Shown piece after piece: positions 63,025 through 64,000 of a DNA stretch of 64,000 bases; positions within the stretch are counted from its first letter, which is position 1; each line of letters starts with the position of its first letter. The stretch lies in assembly GCA_965206405.1 (NCBI GenBank), contig CBDBJQ010000006.1, forward strand, positions 1,674,001-1,738,000. Direction: 5' to 3'. This stretch comes from CBDBJQ01 sp965206405 (GTDB taxonomy: Bacteria; Pseudomonadota; Alphaproteobacteria; UBA8366). Under the pieces are notes generated by a model, which had not been told where the DNA came from, made no database searches, and saw nothing but the letters and a program-made list of their open reading frames with translations. The translations under genes and the position numbers were made by a program.

Positions 63025-63843
63025 ATGACGCCGGATCAATATTTCGCCGAGCTACCGGCCTTGCAAAGCACCGGTCTGTCCCAGGGCGCGCTGTCCTTCC
63101 GAGAGATCGGAGAAGGGCGCCCTTTCGTCTTTCTGCACGGGCTGAACGGCTCTTCGCAGAGCTGGGGTTATCAGTTCGCGCAGTTCGCCGATCGGTTCCG
63201 CGTGATTGCCTGGGATGCGCCTGGTTACGGCGAATCCGACCCCGTGGAGCCCACGATCCAGGCCTATGCCGATACGCTGCATGAATTTCTTACCGTTCGA
63301 AATTGTACCAACGCGATTCTCGTCGGGCATTCAATGGGTGGCATGATCGCCACACGCGCTGCCGCCAAACCGCGCAGCATGATCGCCAGGCTGGTTCTGT
63401 CCTGCACCCATGCCGGACCGGCCGGGGCGGAAAACGCGCCTATCTCCAGGCGTTACACCGATCGTGTCGCCGAGCGCGAAAAGCTCGGCCCAGACGCCTA
63501 CGGCCAGGTGCGGGCGTTCAAGATGATGCCTCCCGATGCAAGCGCGCTCGCTTGCGAAATCGCCGCGAGGATCGTCGCTGGCGAGGATCTTGCACGGCAG
63601 CGCAACGCCTACCGGATGCTTCAATCCACCGATAATCGGGAGGTTTTGCCGGAACTTGCAATACCGATGCTGATCATTTCCGGCGGACGTGATCCCGTCG
63701 TTCCGGCAGAGCGGCTGGAAGAGCTGTTGGCGTTATGCCCGGCAGCGACCCACTCCGTGATCGAATCTGCCGGGCACGCGCCCTACATAGAAGCGGGAAA
63801 TACATACAATGCGCGCGTCGGCGCATTCGCCGATACGGATTGA
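63025..63843 (+). CDS. Alpha/beta hydrolase
   Basis: Encodes 272 residues with a complete catalytic triad: nucleophile Ser103 in VGHSMGGM, Asp223 in GGRDPVVP and His251 in SAGHAPYIE. FVFLHGLNGSSQSWGYQF gives the oxyanion-hole HG segment (about residues 36-40). The cap region is short (about 135-190). Similar enzymes hydrolyse meta-cleavage products, enol-lactones or small esters. Preceded by gaaggtgaccaa as ribosome-binding site. Divergent from the NIPSNAP gene across 255 bp that contain short direct repeats (ttgttccggg; acgctctcgc) but no gene. The remaining 157 bp of the window after it have no recognised feature. Confidence 0.92.
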   Translation: MTPDQYFAELPALQSTGLSQGALSFREIGEGRPFVFLHGLNGSSQSWGYQFAQFADRFRVIAWDAPGYGESDPVEPTIQAYADTLHEFLTVRNCTNAILVGHSMGGMIATRAAAKPRSMIARLVLSCTHAGPAGAENAPISRRYTDRVAEREKLGPDAYGQVRAFKMMPPDASALACEIAARIVAGEDLARQRNAYRMLQSTDNREVLPELAIPMLIISGGRDPVVPAERLEELLALCPAATHSVIESAGHAPYIEAGNTYNARVGAFADTD

Positions 63844-64000
63844 CGTCTCAGATTTTCACGACCGCGCGCATCCACGCGGCATCCAACCGAACATCCGTCC
63901 GGATCAGGGCCGGACAGGTGTCAGCGTCCGGACGCATGGCGGGCGATGCCAAGGCGCAACGCACCAACACGTCATCACGTCAATGGAAACAGGAATGTCA

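Overview
The window is 64 kb of GC-rich bacterial DNA with dense, short-spaced operons. Its gene content (TauD/TfdA dioxygenase, several acyl-CoA dehydrogenases, a CaiB-type CoA transferase, enoyl-CoA hydratases, LLM flavin monooxygenase, BCCT and EamA transporters, NIPSNAP and SnoaL-like small proteins) suggests an alphaproteobacterium, probably a Rhodospirillales-like marine or host-associated lineage. This is inferred from gene content only; there is no rRNA and I saw no tRNA.

Layout. 1-1.4 kb: the end of an SDR gene and an IS256-type transposase fragment. 1.4-12.0 kb: a complete type I-E CRISPR-Cas locus (cas3, cas8e, cse2, cas7e, cas5e, cas6e, cas1, cas2, all on + and mostly overlapping by 4-8 bp), a leader, and an array of 35 repeats and 34 spacers. 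12.07-13.47 kb: a decayed IS256-family element directly after the array. 13.5-24.76 kb: CoA-linked catabolism. 24.76-27.25 kb: a segment bounded by IS1380-type ends that carries an Rpn nuclease gene, an istB remnant and a type III restriction (res) fragment. 27.3-48.4 kb: transporters, CoA ligase, oxidoreductases, glutaminyl-tRNA synthetase, an HD phosphohydrolase, pgi and pgm. 48.70-53.4 kb: a full-length but frameshifted IS1380-family element, an AlbA_2/Schlafen-like gene, a second copy of the res/IS chimera and a HigA-like remnant. 53.5-63.8 kb: a PEP mutase/isocitrate lyase-family enzyme, a dead nuclease gene, then MBL hydrolase, GST, two amidohydrolases, nitronate monooxygenase-like protein, ThDP lyase, NIPSNAP protein and an alpha/beta hydrolase.

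How it fits together. The backbone is a heterotrophic island for activating, dehydrogenating and cleaving organic acids as CoA esters. Defence genes were inserted in two places: the CRISPR-Cas locus, visibly lower in GC and flanked by IS256-type sequences, and an IS1380-linked defence graveyard (Rpn, AlbA_2, res, HigA). The most interesting signals are: (i) an internal ribosome-binding site and start codon in the Rpn gene, predicting an intragenic small protein; (ii) the same res::IS1380 chimeric junction at two sites 26 kb apart, one of them inside a segment with both IS1380-type ends flanked by CTAG; (iii) array-internal evidence for a pyrimidine-ending acquisition motif and for two spacers from the same protospacer that differ mostly in the seed.
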